A stretch of DNA of 64,000 nucleotides from Apricaphanius iberus (GCA_028564705.1 JAPXFQ010002889.1:372001-436000); one strand, 5' to 3'; positions 12,655 to 25,949 are shown, numbered from the stretch's first letter. Notes: generated from the sequence alone by a model not told the origin. Translations and numbers: made by a program.

Positions 12655-13840
12655 TGTTTATTAGGGCTTTAAAGTTGCAAAGGTGAGTTAGAAGTAGAAA
12701 GGGTTGCTAGTACTGAGTTGGACCCCATTTTGCCTTCAGATCTGCCTTACTCCTTTGTGACATAGATTCAAAAAGGTACTGGAAACATTCCTGAGAGATT
12801 TTGGTCCATATTGGCATGATAGCATCACGCAGTTGCTGCAGATTTGTCGGCTGCACATACATGATGCAAATCTCCTGTTCCACCACATCCAAAGATCCTC
12901 TATTGGATTGAGATCTGGTGACTGAGCAGGCCATTTGAGTACAGTGACCTAATTGTCATGTTCAAGAAACCAGTCTGAGATGATTCGAGCTTTATGACAT
13001 TGCGCATTGTCCTGCTGGAAGTAGCTATAAGATGATGTGGTCAAAAAGGGATGGACATGGTCCGCAACGATACTCAGGTTGGCTGTGGCATTACAATGAT
13101 GATCAATTGGTACTAAGGGGCCCATGGTGTGCATAGAAAATGTCCCCCACACCATTACACCACCAGCAGCCTGAACCGTTGATTCAAGGCAGGATGGATT
13201 CATGATCATGTTGATGCCAAATTCTGACCCTACCATCTGAATGTTGCAGCAGAAATCGAGATTCAGACCAGGCAACATTTTTCCAATCTTCTGTTGAGCC
13301 TGTGTGAATTTTAGCATCAGTTTCCCTTTCTTAGCCGACAGCAATGGCTCCTTGTGTGGTCTTCTGCTGCTGTAGCCCAACTACCTCAATGTTTGAAAGT
13401 GTTGTGCGTTCAGAGATGCTCTTCGTTCTTTGGTTGTAACAAGTGGTTATTTGAGTTACTGTTGCCTTTCTATCAGCCTGAACCAGTCTGTCCATTCTCC
13501 TCTGACCTCTGACATCAACAAGGCATTTTCGCCCACAGAACTGCCCTTCACTAGATATCGTTTTCGGACAATTCTCTGTAAACCCTAGAGATGGTCGTAG
13601 TAGATCAGCAGGTTAAAATGCTCAAATCAGCCCATCTGGCACCAACAACCGGGACACGCTCAAAGTCACCTAAATCACATTACTCCCACATTCTGATGCT
13701 CTGTTTGAACTGCAGATCGTCTTGACCAAGTCTACATGCCTAAATGTGTTGAGATACAGCCATGTGATTGGCTGATTATAAATTTGTGTTAACGAGCAGT
13801 TGGACAGGCATGCCGAATAAAGTAGCCAGTGAGTGTGTAG
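12655..13840 (-). pseudogene. Tc1-family transposon relic with decayed transposase
   Basis: The minus strand carries broken frames of a DD34E Tc1-type transposase. The 12949-13380 part has GVMVWG, HCNATANLSIVADHVHPF and the QQDNAQCHKA active-site segment. The 12707-12934 part has the terminal NLQQLRDAIMPIWTKISQEC and the final KWGPTQY. They are separated by a frameshift/stop. The ends resemble the family's termini (TTTATTAGG near 12657; AATAAAGTAGCCAGTGAGTG near 13818). Inactive. Confidence 0.9.
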
Positions 13841-13849
13841 AATGATGCC

Positions 13850-14470
13850 TAAGGCGTGTCAGCATTTTTCCTTTTGAATTTCTTCCTCATTAAGCAGTAA
13901 GACTGCATTAAATAAATATTAAATTCATGAAAAAAGTGCATGAGAAGTAACTAGATGATATAAAATAGTTAATTTTTATTGCAGCCAAGTAAACCCAAAA
14001 CATTACTTTATTGAAAGTTATGTGCTCTACATTATATGCATTTAATATTGAGTTAGGGTCATTTTGCATTTTTTTAACCACATCAATAGCTGGGGGTAAA
14101 TGTGTGTATGTACTGCTGTCCAGGAGACCTAATTGCTTTCATATTCACCTTTAGTGGCTTCCCTTCTTTGTAGAAGGTGTCCGTGATAAACTGGATCGGT
14201 TAGTCTTGCACAGCACATTCAGATTACATTTGTTGTGAACTGGTGCTATATAGATAAACTGCAGTGAACTTCATGTAAATTTGATTTAGGATTGGATTTC
14301 TAAAATACTTCAAATGGTTTCATGAAATTAAATGAATCTCAGCTTATATTAAAGATATTTTGTCAGCCAAATAAAGCAACTAAAAGTTAAACTGTACAAG
14401 AGCATATTAGAAAATACGTTTTTTTTAAATAAAAAAAGAAGACAAAATCAGTTGCCAATGCAGCTATACA
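13850..14470. other. Intergenic AT-rich spacer
   Basis: Nothing recognisable between the Tc1 relic and the 3' end of the secreted-protein gene. Confidence 0.5.
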
Positions 14471-14473
14471 GCC

Positions 14474-14479
14474 TTTATT
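14474..14479 (-). promoter_or_regulatory. Poly(A) signal of the secreted-protein gene
   Basis: TTTATT on the plus strand gives AATAAA on the minus strand, about 210 bp past the stop codon. It is the first such signal downstream. Confidence 0.55.
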
Positions 14480-14689
14480 TTATTCCCATGTGAAAATTAT
14501 ATTTAGTTTTTTTATTTGTTGCAGTTTGTTTCAGCAAAATGATTGCGGTTGACCTCAAACATGTTCTTGTTCACCAGTTCAGCAATCTGTAAACCACATC
14601 ACATCTTCTTGTGGGCAAAAACCTGTGAGGGGCAGTTAACCCATCCATGATGGTCTGCGATGTACGGGCACCAGTCAGCAGAACCACGG

Positions 14690-17600
14690 TCAGGTGTTTG
14701 TTTGTGCAGTTTGACTTTGATCAGGAAGGAAGTGGTAAAAAGGCTGCATGGCAGGGTAGAAGTGTTGATGTTCGTTATGATCTGATGGAGCTGAGTTTGA
14801 AGACCCCGTCGCTGGATGATTAAGAAATACAGGTATGGGAACCTGTTTGGAGACAACATAAACCGGCATATAAGGGTGTGGTTGGTATAAAGGGTTTTCT
14901 GGGGGAGATGCCTCAGTTGTGGCCACCGGAGCAGGAGCATTTTGTAAATGAGGAAAATTATTAAAAGGATACATCATGGGAAGCTGGATAAGCTGAGGAG
15001 GGAGGTGCTGTGGTTTGGATTCTACACCTTCCAGAGTTTGATCCTGTGGAGATTGTGGGTAAATAGGGAATGGTGGGAAGGGATACTGAAAAATCCTAGG
15101 AAAGTCTGGTTGCTGGGAAAGCTGAGGCTTCTCGTTCTCTTTTGGAGCCGGTGTGGTTGTAATATATTCTGTGCTTGTTGAAGGAACTGGTGAGGTTGTA
15201 GTCGTTGGTTGAAAAACTCCAGGAATCCTGGGGAATTCTCGGAATAGTGGAATGTGATACGGAGACAGTGGCGTCTGAGGTAACTGGAGCCGATTTACAT
15301 GTGTATTTTCATCTGTGTCTGCGTGTGTCTGCGATCCAGGTCTGGGAAACCAAAAGAGGTTGTGCGGTAAAGGAGGGCTAATATTTTCAGGCATCTTTTG
15401 ATTTTCAGAGAAGTCCGCGGCAACAAAGGAAAACGGCAAAGGAGCCACCAGCCCCGGACTTTGTGTTGACTGCTGTTCTAGGAACTGTGAAAATATTGGC
15501 AACTGATGCGGCGCTTCATTGCCGTCTCTAGAGGGGGGAGTGGTTCCTGTTGTAAGGTCCATGTTTGGTATCAGAGGACATGATGCAGTAAGCTCAAAAT
15601 CTGCCCACTGAAGAGAGAGTAAATATTCCCCATCCTGCAAGAACAGACACGATCAGAAGCAAATCTACTGTAGAGTTTCCATGTTTGACCACAAGAGGGC
15701 ATCATCATACCTTAATCTCCACACACAAGTCTTTGTTGTAAGGTGCGATCAGCATCAGTTCACCAAAAGACTCATTAAAAGTCAATCCACAGCTGCTACA
15801 TGCTGATGATAGAGGCTGCCATGTCCCAGACACTGCAACAGTTCACAAGAAACTGATGTTCATTACTGTTAATATTTAATTTGCCATTAATAGAACAAAT
15901 TAGCAGAATACAGAGTCCACTGCCAAATGATTGATATCCCTTGAAAGTCTTTGCAACAATAACCAGGGCTGCTGTCCTGCTGGAAAGTTAACTTTTGTAT
16001 CAGTTACAAATCTTTTGAAGCTTTTTTTTGTTCCAGAATTGCAATGTATTCAGCTCCTTCCGTCTTCCCGTTAACTCCAACCAGCTCCCCAGTCCCTGCT
16101 GAAGAAAGGCACCCCGACAGCATGATCCTACCACTGCCATGTTGAACTGTGGGGGATGCATTTATTGTGATGTGCAGCGTTAAAAATATTGTAGTGCTGT
16201 CACACTGCATGTCTTTTTGAGGTAGCTCAAAGAGCTTCATTTGAATTTCATCTGACCAGAGGATCTCAAATCACATGTGAATTGTTTCCTCCTACACCGC
16301 TTGTAGCAACTGTACATAATTCCCATATTGGTGTTGCTCTTGCTACCTGTCTATGAAGGCTACATTGAAGTACACAACTTCTTAGATTCTTCCACCTGAG
16401 CAGTGCAGTTCCTCCAGAGTTACTATGTGCCTCTTGGCTGCTTCACTGCTTAAAGTTCCTCCCACCCAGCCTTTCATGTTTAATTCTCAAGCATAAGTTT
16501 TCATGCAGTGATTGAAGTTGTCCATGTGCTGGTGTATTACATTGATTGCAACCTAAAAATGTTCAATGTAACAAATATTAGGAATGCACCGATACAGTTA
16601 TAATGTACTCGGCAAGTTAACCAATACCATGAGCCAATACTCAAGTGTCGAAACCGCAATAATTTCTATAAAAATGAATATTTTTCACTTTAATTTGTAT
16701 GTTTTGAGGTCATTTTATCTAATGCACCGTCATGTAAAAAGCAGAGAAGCTGATAAAACCTGTCCACCAATTCATTGGATTTTTTTTGTTTGGTAGAAGT
16801 ATCGGCATTGGTACCCAGTATTGGAGAGTACTCAGATCCAAGTATTGGTATCGGTTTGAAAATAGCACCATTACTGCTTCCCTAACAAATATCTTTGCAA
16901 GACACCAATTAATACAACCTACCCTTTACTTTGAGCTGATAAACTGCAATGCCGCGAATCTTTACCATCATCTTCTTTGGAAAGCAGAAAATGAAGGGCA
17001 TTGGCAACATATCAGGACAGGACATGGTCATTGGTGTCCCCCATAATCGCAGTGGTAGAGAATATTCATTATCCTAAGAAAAGAAAAAAAAGACAGTGAC
17101 AATATTGGCCTCATTTTCTTTATGATGTGAAGCCATAATCTGAACCAGCATAGACGAAAACTTATACCCGCTTGTCAACATGACAACCCTGATAGGACGC
17201 AGCATACTGCACATCTCTCCGAGATCTCTTCACAAAAAAGCCGCAGGTGGAGGGCACCTGGGACAGAGGAGTAAGAGGAACCTCACCTGTTTGAAATTCA
17301 AAGAAAATGTTGAACGGTCTCCTTGCATAGTGGACAGCATTTCTGACTCCTGTATAAAGAAAAATACAAAACACGAGACCAACCACTGTCGATGAGAAAA
17401 TGATGATTTCCTCTCCGTTTGACTGAGAGGGTCATGTGGTTGCTGCCGCAATGCACTGATGGAGCCAGGCGCTTCAGTTTTGCAGAATGCAATGCTAAAA
17501 AAAAACAGAGGAAGAGATTGAATCAGAAGTTCTGTCTAAAATGAGTGTATGACTACAGAAAAGCTCAAGTGTTATTCATCATCATTCATGCCGATACATA

Positions 17601-18875
17601 GCAGTGATTCAACTGAATAGTTCATTGTAAAACTCCAAACAGCGCATGAAGAACAAAATAAAACCTATAAGTCACTATTGTTCCTTCTACTTTATTCTTC
17701 AAACGCTGACCTGCCAAACAAACCAATGATCCAGTCTAGAAAACATTACATTGGCTCTGACCAAAAGATAGCTTTTCAGATATTCATTTGTTTAGGATAA
17801 TTTTAAAAAGGTAAGGATTCGCTGACTGTTAAATTCTGTGCAGTTCGTTAGATTTTAGCAACCATTTCCATTACATTGCTAAAGTTAACTTACGGCAGGT
17901 CAGTTATTGGCTCAAAGACATGGTTCACCGAACGAAAAAAAAAGTACTTTATCTCAACTGTTGTAACAGTACCCACAGGGTCATATTATAAAACCATCTA
18001 AATAAATTAGTTGGTCAGAGACAGAGTTGAAGTAATTCTTGTTAGAAGATTGTACTCCTTTGTACACAGTTCATGGTCCAAACAGTGTCTTTTTATTTAT
18101 ACCCAACACATGTGGTTTGCCTTAAGGTTTTTGAAAAATTTGACCTACATCAATACACATTTCACAAACATTTTTACATCAGCAGTCATGCTTGTAGAAA
18201 ATTTTGGCCCACTTTAGCATTAGTCCTGTGTTTAACATCTCATTTGACCACTGGAGTCGTTTTTTGTAACATGGCTCGATTTTTTTTTCTTTTTTTGGTA
18301 TGATAATTGACACGTTTGTGCAACCATATAAAAGGGAAACAATTTATGCATTTTAAAAAACACAAAACAAAAATATGTAGCAATATTTTTGCCCATAATG
18401 ATGCTTAAAAACATGCTTAGTATTTTAGTCATGAGGGGGAAAAAATGCTATACCAGGGTTGATTTCCCACGATGTTCCCTTTATTATACCCTTCTGGCAA
18501 GAAGCGAAGATTAAAAATGGAGAAGCTCAGTGATAGCCACCTAATCATAATTTTTCATCAGCTTAAAAAAACTTTAATGTAAATTGCCAACTCAATTTGT
18601 CATATACGCTAGGATGCATAATAGGGGAAATAAAACTCACCTTTGGTGGAATGTAAGTCTCCGGTTTGGTCATGTGTAAATGTAAGTGAACCGGGTCGTG
18701 TTGAAGGCGCAGTTTCACGTTTTAAACCAGACCCCACTCGGCTGAGGTGATGACTGCCTGGAACTGCAGGTATTTCCATTTCTGCCTCCGCTTCCTCAGA
18801 GTGTCCATCACACAGAATGGAAGACCTCAGGACAACGATCAGTGCAAAACACGACAAAATGCTCCTCAAAGGCAT
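14690..18875 (-). CDS. Secreted protein with two ZP-like cysteine modules and a Pro-rich tail
   Basis: Six exons join in consistent phase: 18641-18875, 17387-17494, 17168-17349, 16923-17073, 15711-15832 and 14690-15634 (580 codons plus stop). I chose the ATG at 18875 because it gives a clean signal peptide (MPLRSILSCFALIVVLRSS...); an in-frame ATG at 18950 would hide it behind a charged leader. Two related modules follow. One runs from STCGFF through YQGCHV to LWGTPMTMSCP; the second from SACSSCGLTF through the APY and LCVEI motifs to ELTASCP. Each resembles the Cys-containing units of fish zona-pellucida-associated secreted proteins. The last exon (residues 267-580) is rich in Pro, Gln and Thr, as in matrix or egg-envelope proteins. 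A Tc1 relic lies in the intron between 15833 and 16922. Function and orthologue are not recognised; the egg-coat link is inference. Confidence 0.75.
15890..16560 (-). pseudogene. Tc1-like transposase fragment in an intron
   Basis: The minus frame 16004-16240 contains PTVQHGSGRIMLSGCLSSAGTGELV followed by a GK-EGAEYIAILE motif, which is the central catalytic region of a Tc1/mariner transposase. The rest is decayed. It is a different family from the 12.6-kb copy. Boundaries are approximate. Confidence 0.75.
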
Positions 18876-18959
18876 CGCACTTCTAGGTCGTTTGCATTTG
18901 AAAAGTTCGGTTAATCGCCAGGATCTTTGCAGCGTCAAACGACCCACCATATACTGGCA

Positions 18960-19000
18960 AATTAATTAACCAATCAGTCAGCGTTACGTCACGAAGCGCA
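18960..19000 (-). promoter_or_regulatory. Putative proximal promoter with CRE-like and CCAAT motifs
   Basis: About 95-125 bp upstream of the chosen ATG lie TTACGTCA (18984-18991), a CRE/ATF-like site, and CCAAT (18970-18974). No TATA box is obvious. Function not tested. Confidence 0.35.
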
Positions 19001-19480
19001 CCTGCCGGTAGGTGTGTAAGTGGTGATGTTTATGAGGAGGGTGTTGCGTTTGAGTGCAAAATAACGTAAAATCAGACAGAAGTTAAGGAAATAAACGTTA
19101 TAAAAGTTGTTTAAGATTGATCTAAATGTTATGTATGTTTGTAATTTTTTATAGTTTTATTTTTTTATGCTATTAATGCTATTTAAAATTGATATATAGA
19201 TGTACTTATTAAGAAAAACAGGTGAAACCATGATGGTAGAATGCAGCATGTTTTTTTAATTGAGTTTTCTTCACTTTAAATGAAATATTTAAAAAATGAA
19301 ATCAACCAATGAAATGAATTTATTGTATTTTTATTGTGCACATTAAAACATAAGACAAGGTTTCTCTGTGATCTTTAACAGAATTGTGTACAAAAAAAAC
19401 AACTAGAGAAAAAAATAGATCAAACATGTAAAATAAGTGCAATTGTGTTAAAAAAAAAAAAATAATAATGGCAGTGATAT
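19000..19480. other. AT-rich spacer
   Basis: Contains poly-A and poly-T runs; nothing else recognised. Confidence 0.5.
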
Positions 19481-19484
19481 TCCA

Positions 19485-19836
19485 GTGGAGGAACGTTCTC
19501 CACGTCCTGCTACCAGCTTCTGCTTCTGCATCAGTTCTGTTGCTCTTTCTGTGTCTCTGCTGCCGTCTCCAAACCCCAGACGGTCTCGGCAGATGCCCGC
19601 TTATGCTGAGCCTGGTTCTGCTGGAGGTTTCTTCCTGTTAAAAGGGAGTTTTTCCTCTCCACTGTCGCTTCATGCTTGCTCAGTGTGAGGAATTGCTGAG
19701 AAGTCACGACGCAATCTTCTGTGGTTCTCTAATTCCTAAATTAAACATTGTTTTGTAATAACTGTTCTTGTAAAGTGCCTTGAGATGACATCTGTTGTGA
19801 AATGGCGCTATATAAATAAACTGAATTGAATTGAAT
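19485..19836 (+). mobile_element. L2-type LINE 3' tail, copy 1
   Basis: Contains the highly repeated fish motif GCTGGAGGTTTCTTCCTGTT, then TTTTTCCTCTCCACTGTCGC and GTGAAATGGCGCTATATAAA, and ends in GAATT repeats. Only the 3' untranslated end is present. A more diverged copy lies at 27740-28025. Confidence 0.8.
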
Positions 19837-20008
19837 ACCATCAGCATTTTAGTATGTGCTTAATAGCAGCAGTTCAGAGTGTTCATGAAGAGGATGTGAA
19901 GAGTCTCTGATAATGGGCAGGGCGCTGTCCATGAGACAGCTCGGAAACAGACCCTTTTACAAATGGGAAGAGAGACTCCCATGACCTTCTGACCTTCTCA
20001 GCCCCTCA

Positions 20009-20323
20009 CTATCCTCTACACGGCCCTCTTTCACTTGCATACCACAGCTGGGCTACCACTCTAGATACCCAGCTCACATTGAGGTGAGAATATTGGTGGG
20101 GAGCAATACTTACTGTAGCTTTCTCTGAGATTAGCTCTCTCAACTGCTTGGTCAGTGATGCTGGAGAGTCCTCAGGTTGTGACCTCTGGAAATCAATGAT
20201 CCTCTCGTCCATTTTGTCCAAGCTGAGCAACAGCATCGTTTTCTCTGAATCAGTACTGGAGTTGTTTGACATCCTCCTTGCACTCCCTGCAATAGTTCCC
20301 TTATTGTGGTAGCCTCTGCTCAT
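20009..20323 (-). other. Unclassified 104-codon open frame
   Basis: The polypeptide has a Ser-rich start and a segment reading SLDKMDERIIDFQRSQPED, which looks helical. I do not recognise a family. No splice-compatible neighbours were found. A retroelement ORF1 fragment or chance are both possible. Confidence 0.25.
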
Positions 20324-20329
20324 TTCTTG

Positions 20330-21500
20330 ATCAGGTTTTACTCAAGTGGGGGTACACAGTTGTGTTTTAAAGGTGTTGGCATCAATGACCTGAGTACACA
20401 GCCTTGAGAGACCCAGTGCTCAGTCGGACGGAGGTAAAGAAAAAAATTCAGGCAGACTAACAGTGTTAAATGTAATTTAAATCGTAATTTTCTTTTGCTT
20501 CTTTTGTACCCTTTAATAATGAAAAATAAAATAAGATAAGAATTTATCATAAAAAATGCTAATTTCAAAATATAAAATTAAATTTACAGTTGAATCCCAT
20601 TTTCTTTCATTTAGATTTTTGACACAATCTTACGTAGAATAATGCATAAATTTTGCTTGAAGAAGACTGATTCTTGGTGCTAACATGTTTTTTCTTTACC
20701 CAGTTCTCTTAGTGTTGCACTGGTCTGATTAAGACCCAAGTCTTTGAAAAGTCTCCTTTGACTCATGGAATGGCACAATAAATGAACCACAAAAAGGGGA
20801 TTCTGCAGTGTGCAAACCTTCTTGTTCATCAAAAAACGTTAAATTCTATATAGGATGGTTAAAGAAATACTTGAAGAGAAGAAGTGAAGACCAAATTATC
20901 TAAATGTTAGTTGCAAGAGTCAGAGATAACACATTAGTGACAAAATCCTCTCTCTCTTAAAAAAAAGATCTTAATAAATGTATAAAAAACTGGCAGTGAT
21001 AAAGCTGATTGAAAATTTTATTTATTATTGAATTATTTTTTCTTTATTTACAAGTACCACATGTAATCATTAAAGCAGTTATAACTAAACAAATCTGATG
21101 CAAAAGTATATAAATATTGATACTTTTTGTGGACTTAAATTTAAAAAATCCCTGTGTTATACATAAAATAAATTTAAAAAATTGCTTAACTATATGAAAA
21201 TGAAACTTATACATAAAAAAACAATCTGTCCATTTGTATCTTGTTCTCCTTGTAGATCATGTGTTCTAAAACAAATCAAATGATAAAAAGACTTAAGACA
21301 TCGAGAGAATATTGATGTTATAATAATAACTATATATACCTTTCCTACAGATGTGCAGTTTTTAAGTCAATATTAGACCCTTATACATTTTTATATTACA
21401 CTAATAGGAAGCCATCTTTTGCTGAAGTTTTACACTTCATGCAACATCATTTTGTGAGTTCAAAAAGAACTGAAAATCTTGCATTCGTAAAGACCATAAT
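20330..21500. other. prrt3 3' flank/3'UTR
   Basis: AT-rich DNA. It probably includes the prrt3 3'UTR on the minus strand (an AATAAA complement near 21021-21026). No other gene seen. Confidence 0.5.
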
Positions 21501-21501
21501 T

Positions 21502-24500
21502 CTAAAGATCTGTAACATCATCATCAGACCAGTTGTTTTGTATCATCGCTATTGAAAATTGCTCTCCCATTGGTGCAGCAGTTGGAGAACCAACCCTGCT
21601 ATTAAAATCCGGTGTAGCATTCAGTGACTGTGCTGGCTCCTTAGCCTTAAAATGGTCTAAGGATGCAGATATGGACTCGGTATCCAACATCCACCCACAG
21701 CCGACATAGGCCGGAGGCAATGTGGTTGGTCCACTCTCTCCGTCAGTGCTCAAATTTTGAGTCCAAGAGGGAGGGGGAGGCGTGAAGACAGCTCCAGCCC
21801 CAAGCTGCCCATGATAAAGGGCGTTGTCAATGCTCAGCCTGAGGTTGATAGGGGACGGGGGCCGCATGTCAAACTCTATAAGTGAGAGGACACATTCTCG
21901 CTCACCAACTTTCTGCCACAGCAGCGCAGTCTGAGAATCTGAGCTGCTGATGCTAACAGGATCAGAGCTGTAGTCCAGTTTAGAGGGAGACTGTTTATCA
22001 TCATGCATTGCATTGTTGCTGATACCAGATCTAGACATGTTTTGCTTTGCAAAGTTGTTTGGCATCAAGTCTTCAAAGGATTTCTCTAATTTTCTCCTGG
22101 AGCCACTCACCAAAAATTTCTGCCACAAGCTTTTCTTTTCTGCCTTTCTAGAGACGTTATTTCTGTTACCTTTAGAAGGTGTCCAGAAGATAAAAGATCC
22201 AAGAAAAAGGATAGAGAATCCCCACGCTAGCTCAAGAATTCTGGCCCAGAACTGACTGAGCCACCAGCCCCAACTAAAGCGTCTCCAGTTCCCCAGGAGC
22301 CCATAAAGCCAAAGAAGACTGTAAATCTGAAGGCTGCAACACAGGACACCAAGGAATGCGCACACAGTCATTACTCGCTTTCCAAGTCTTTCTGTCCTCT
22401 GAGAGGGAACCCACTGTGGTACAGCAGATCGGGAGAAGGGTTGTGAATGGGAGAGGGACTTGGTGAGGATTCCCAGGCAGAAAGGAACACCCCAACAAAG
22501 GGAGATAGTCTGCAGCAAAAGAGGAAAACCAGGGGGCAAGGTTGAAGAGTACAGATCAGTCAAAAGTAAGAAAGTACAATGGGTTATGGCAAGTAATCCA
22601 ACCCCCCATGGGAACTGCAACTTTAAAGGGAGAGTTGTTACTTTTAACCCACCGAAAGTGACTAGAGCGAGGACAACCTGGGCCCACAGAAGAAGCTGTA
22701 GAGGAATATTATGTAGAGCTGCCAGTGTGGCATGAGGCAGGATCTGACGGGTACCGTAAGGATCGACGAGAAGGAGAGTTGTGCGCAAAGCACCGGCCGT
22801 GGTTAAGAAACTGTTAGAAAGCATAAGGGCATCACAAAGGGCGTGAGGAAGAGCACAAGCTCCAGCCATTCCCAAAACTGCCAGGACCGTAATCAGCACG
22901 AAAAGGCTCGCAGATCCAAAGACATGCAGCTCCCAAGCAAATGCCAGGGTGCGCCTCATGTCATCCCAGAGCAAGCTGGTGCCATTGAAGCTGTTAAAGG
23001 GACTCCCAGGTTCCGACAGGCTGGGGTCAATCATTAAGGTAAACACACTGGTTTGGACCTGGAGTCTGGGGTGGTCCTCAGCTGAAAGATCGAGAAAACA
23101 AAAAACGTAATTATTATATATGAGAATTAGATAAACATTCCAATCAGTGGCCTTCGCTCCACCATTTCAAAGATTTTGTTGAGCATGTTAAAAGAATGCT
23201 GCATCATAACTTGGAGCCTCCATATGTATCTGACCCAGGCACCTCTGCCACAAAATTTAGATAAAGAATATTCAAATGCTGCAACAATGACCCAGTATTG
23301 ATATTGGCTATTATTATACAAACCCATTAACCACCTCCCTTTGCAACTTATGGAAGGCTAACCTACTTTCCAATACTTCAACTAAAATCCGCTAGAGGAA
23401 ACTCAGACTGAGTACAGAGAACTTTACCTTTATGTACACTTTAAAGATACAACTTTTTCTCACTTTCTATTAAAAGTTCAGTAGTTTCCACAGTATGACT
23501 TGAATAAATACTGTTTCCTGTAATTTTGGCTCATCCATCCCTATGTTATGGTATTTTGGTAATAGAGTTTTGCTAATCCTAACTGACAATAAAAAAATAA
23601 AGGTTGAACCTTATTTAACGTCAGATCGTGGGAAATATTTCATCTTTTATTATACAGTCATTGCCAAAACAATTATGATATCCACTCAGATGAGGCTTTT
23701 ATGTCAGATTAAAAGCACCTTTTGAAAATAACTTTTAAGCAGGTATTGAACATACTTTTCATTAAGCCAACACTTCTGGGTTAAAAATGTGTGTGTTGTT
23801 GGCTTGATATAATCTTCTAATTTTACATTTCATATTTTTATTGGCTGTGAGTGGAAAATAATCTTGATTAACAAAAATAAAGGTTTTAACATATCAGTCT
23901 GTGTGTAACTAATGTATATAATGTGCTTCACTTTATGAATAATTACTGAAATACATGAAATTTTGAAAAAAAGTGTATGAAAACATTTGGTTTAAGTTCT
24001 GTCTTATAGTAACTAATCATTTTCTATCAAACCCATGTATATTTAATTTGTATTATGTGATGTGTTTAAATTTAAATCAGATTTACCTTTCTCAAATCCC
24101 ATATCAGCATCCAGAGGGACGTCCTCAGTGATCACAGTGGAGTGTATGTATCCAGTAATTGAATCTTTAGCTTTGTCTGCTCTTTGGTTTTGAGCTCCTG
24201 AGCTGTAGATACTTACTGCTGGGCTCGGGATTAATGTGAGTCCAGACCCTGAGTGGTTTCCATTGCTCACTCGCTCAGACTCCTTTCGGACTGCAGTCTC
24301 ATTGTTGAGCTCATGTAAAGTCATACTGTCAGCAGTATTTCCACTGCCCTCCAAAATGTTCTCTGAAGGAAACATATCCTCCCTGGCTACATTTCTCAAT
24401 TTGTCAGTGTCTCCACCTGTACTTTGAGATACCTCGACTGTATCAGAGACGGCCACTGAATGCAAAGTCTGAGACAGGCTTCCAGGAGAACAGAGAGATG

Positions 24501-24537
24501 CGGTTAGAACAACAAGAAGAACAGATGAGAGCCCCAT
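21502..24537 (-). CDS. prrt3: Proline-rich transmembrane protein 3-like (PRRT3/PRRT4 family)
   Basis: Two coding exons, 24087-24537 and 21502-23081, join in phase 1 to give 676 aa. Residues 1-23 (MGLSSVLLVVLTASLCSPGS...) are a signal peptide. Residues ~24-200 are a Ser/Thr-rich extracellular region. Residues ~205-465 form a multipass hydrophobic core beginning WELHVFGSASLFVL, with ALPHALCDALMLSNSF and LLLVDPYGTRQILPHA segments. This core is the PRRT3/PRRT4 signature. The cytosolic tail is Ser-rich and ends WSDDDVTDL. The coding part is shorter than human PRRT3 (about 980 aa), mostly because the Pro-rich ectodomain is reduced. A splice acceptor at 24560/24561 shows that the ATG exon has a 23-nt leader, so a non-coding first exon lies upstream, probably near 29147. 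PRRT3 is preferred over PRRT4 because the rpusd gene nearby also has a 3p25.3 counterpart. Molecular function is poorly known. Confidence 0.85.
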
Positions 24538-24560
24538 TTTTGGTTGATCAAAGCTAAGAT

Positions 24561-25900
24561 CTGCGGAGAAGAAGGAATAAAATGATCAAATATGCATTGT
24601 TGCATCTTAAAGAACATTTCTGAAAGGTTATCACTTTGAAAAAATCCTACATTGAAAACATATTTCACACGTGTTGACTTAAAAGGTCAAGACTCAGTTA
24701 AGAGTCAAAGAGACATCCAAGATGATCATGTGTTTTAATCTGGTAATTCCCTGAGTAATCCAGTAGGTTTACAAACTGCACAGCATCTGCAGACAGTTTG
24801 ACCCAGCAAAATAAATAAAACAACTACAAAGAAGAAACAAGTAGGTTCACAATATGAACCTGAACTATCAGTGCTATTCGTGTCATTAATGTCGTGATGA
24901 CACTTGCATCACCTACAAAACAATTATAAGAAAGGCTACAATGACTACTGCTGTCTGAAATTGTTTTTTTTCACAGCTCAATAAAGTCAGATGAAATCGA
25001 ATAATAAATGTCAACACCTGAAATTTAAGTCAAATAAGATTACATATTTAGCACCCAAAAAAGAGAGATTTCAATAGTCTATTTAACTCAACAATTATAA
25101 TTCAATCGATAACAAAATAGTGCTTTGAAAGCAGAAGTTAAAACAGATGATGTATTATTTACACATTTCGGTATTCACCTGCCAGAAGAAAATCACCTAC
25201 AAACAAAAACTGTTCACCAACACTACATGATAACTAAAGACATACCTGTTGCTCCTTACAATCTTCTGCATTCCCCTTCAGGATTTCACTGGTTGTACTC
25301 CATATCTATTGCTGCAGGGCTGCTCATTGAAAAACACGCCACCTAAACATCTCACTGAACACAGACACTAAACAGAGGGTTTACAGGCACGCTCACAGAA
25401 GTCTAACCTTTCAAGCTGACATCTTAGTCCTCTTATTGCACCAGCTGCTTACTTGGCCATTTCCCATCACAGGTTGACCTAAATAACCATGTTTGCTTCT
25501 GAAATTTGAAAAAAAAAAAAAAGAAAAACAGTTAAAAAAAGAGACAATATTAAGATTAATACAATTTGCAGCTTTGACTTGAATATCCAAAGCCTGTGAA
25601 AGCCTCATCTAACTTTTTACATTTGTTTGAAGGTAAATCCCATTGGAAAAGGATTACTTTAAGATCCTTACAGTGGCACCGAGTCACATGAAGTGATGAT
25701 GTGAAGCCAAAAAGACATGAGCAATTGGAAGAGTGGATTCATGACAATTTCTTAGGCTATTATTTTAGATATACATACATAATATTTTTCAGACCTGAAA
25801 TGAACTATGAACACAGGACAGTCTGTGTGTGCAGTGATATTTAAAAATAATAATATTGAGAGTTCCCTGACATTGGTATCTGAGTAATGTAACTGCAATA
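24561..25900. other. prrt3 5' intron, first part
   Basis: AT-rich, no coding exon supported. If the 5'UTR exon at 29147 is right, the whole 24561-29146 interval is intron. Confidence 0.45.
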
Positions 25901-25949
25901 AAAATTAATACTGTGAGCTGTAATTATACCACTTTAACCTTTTGACATT

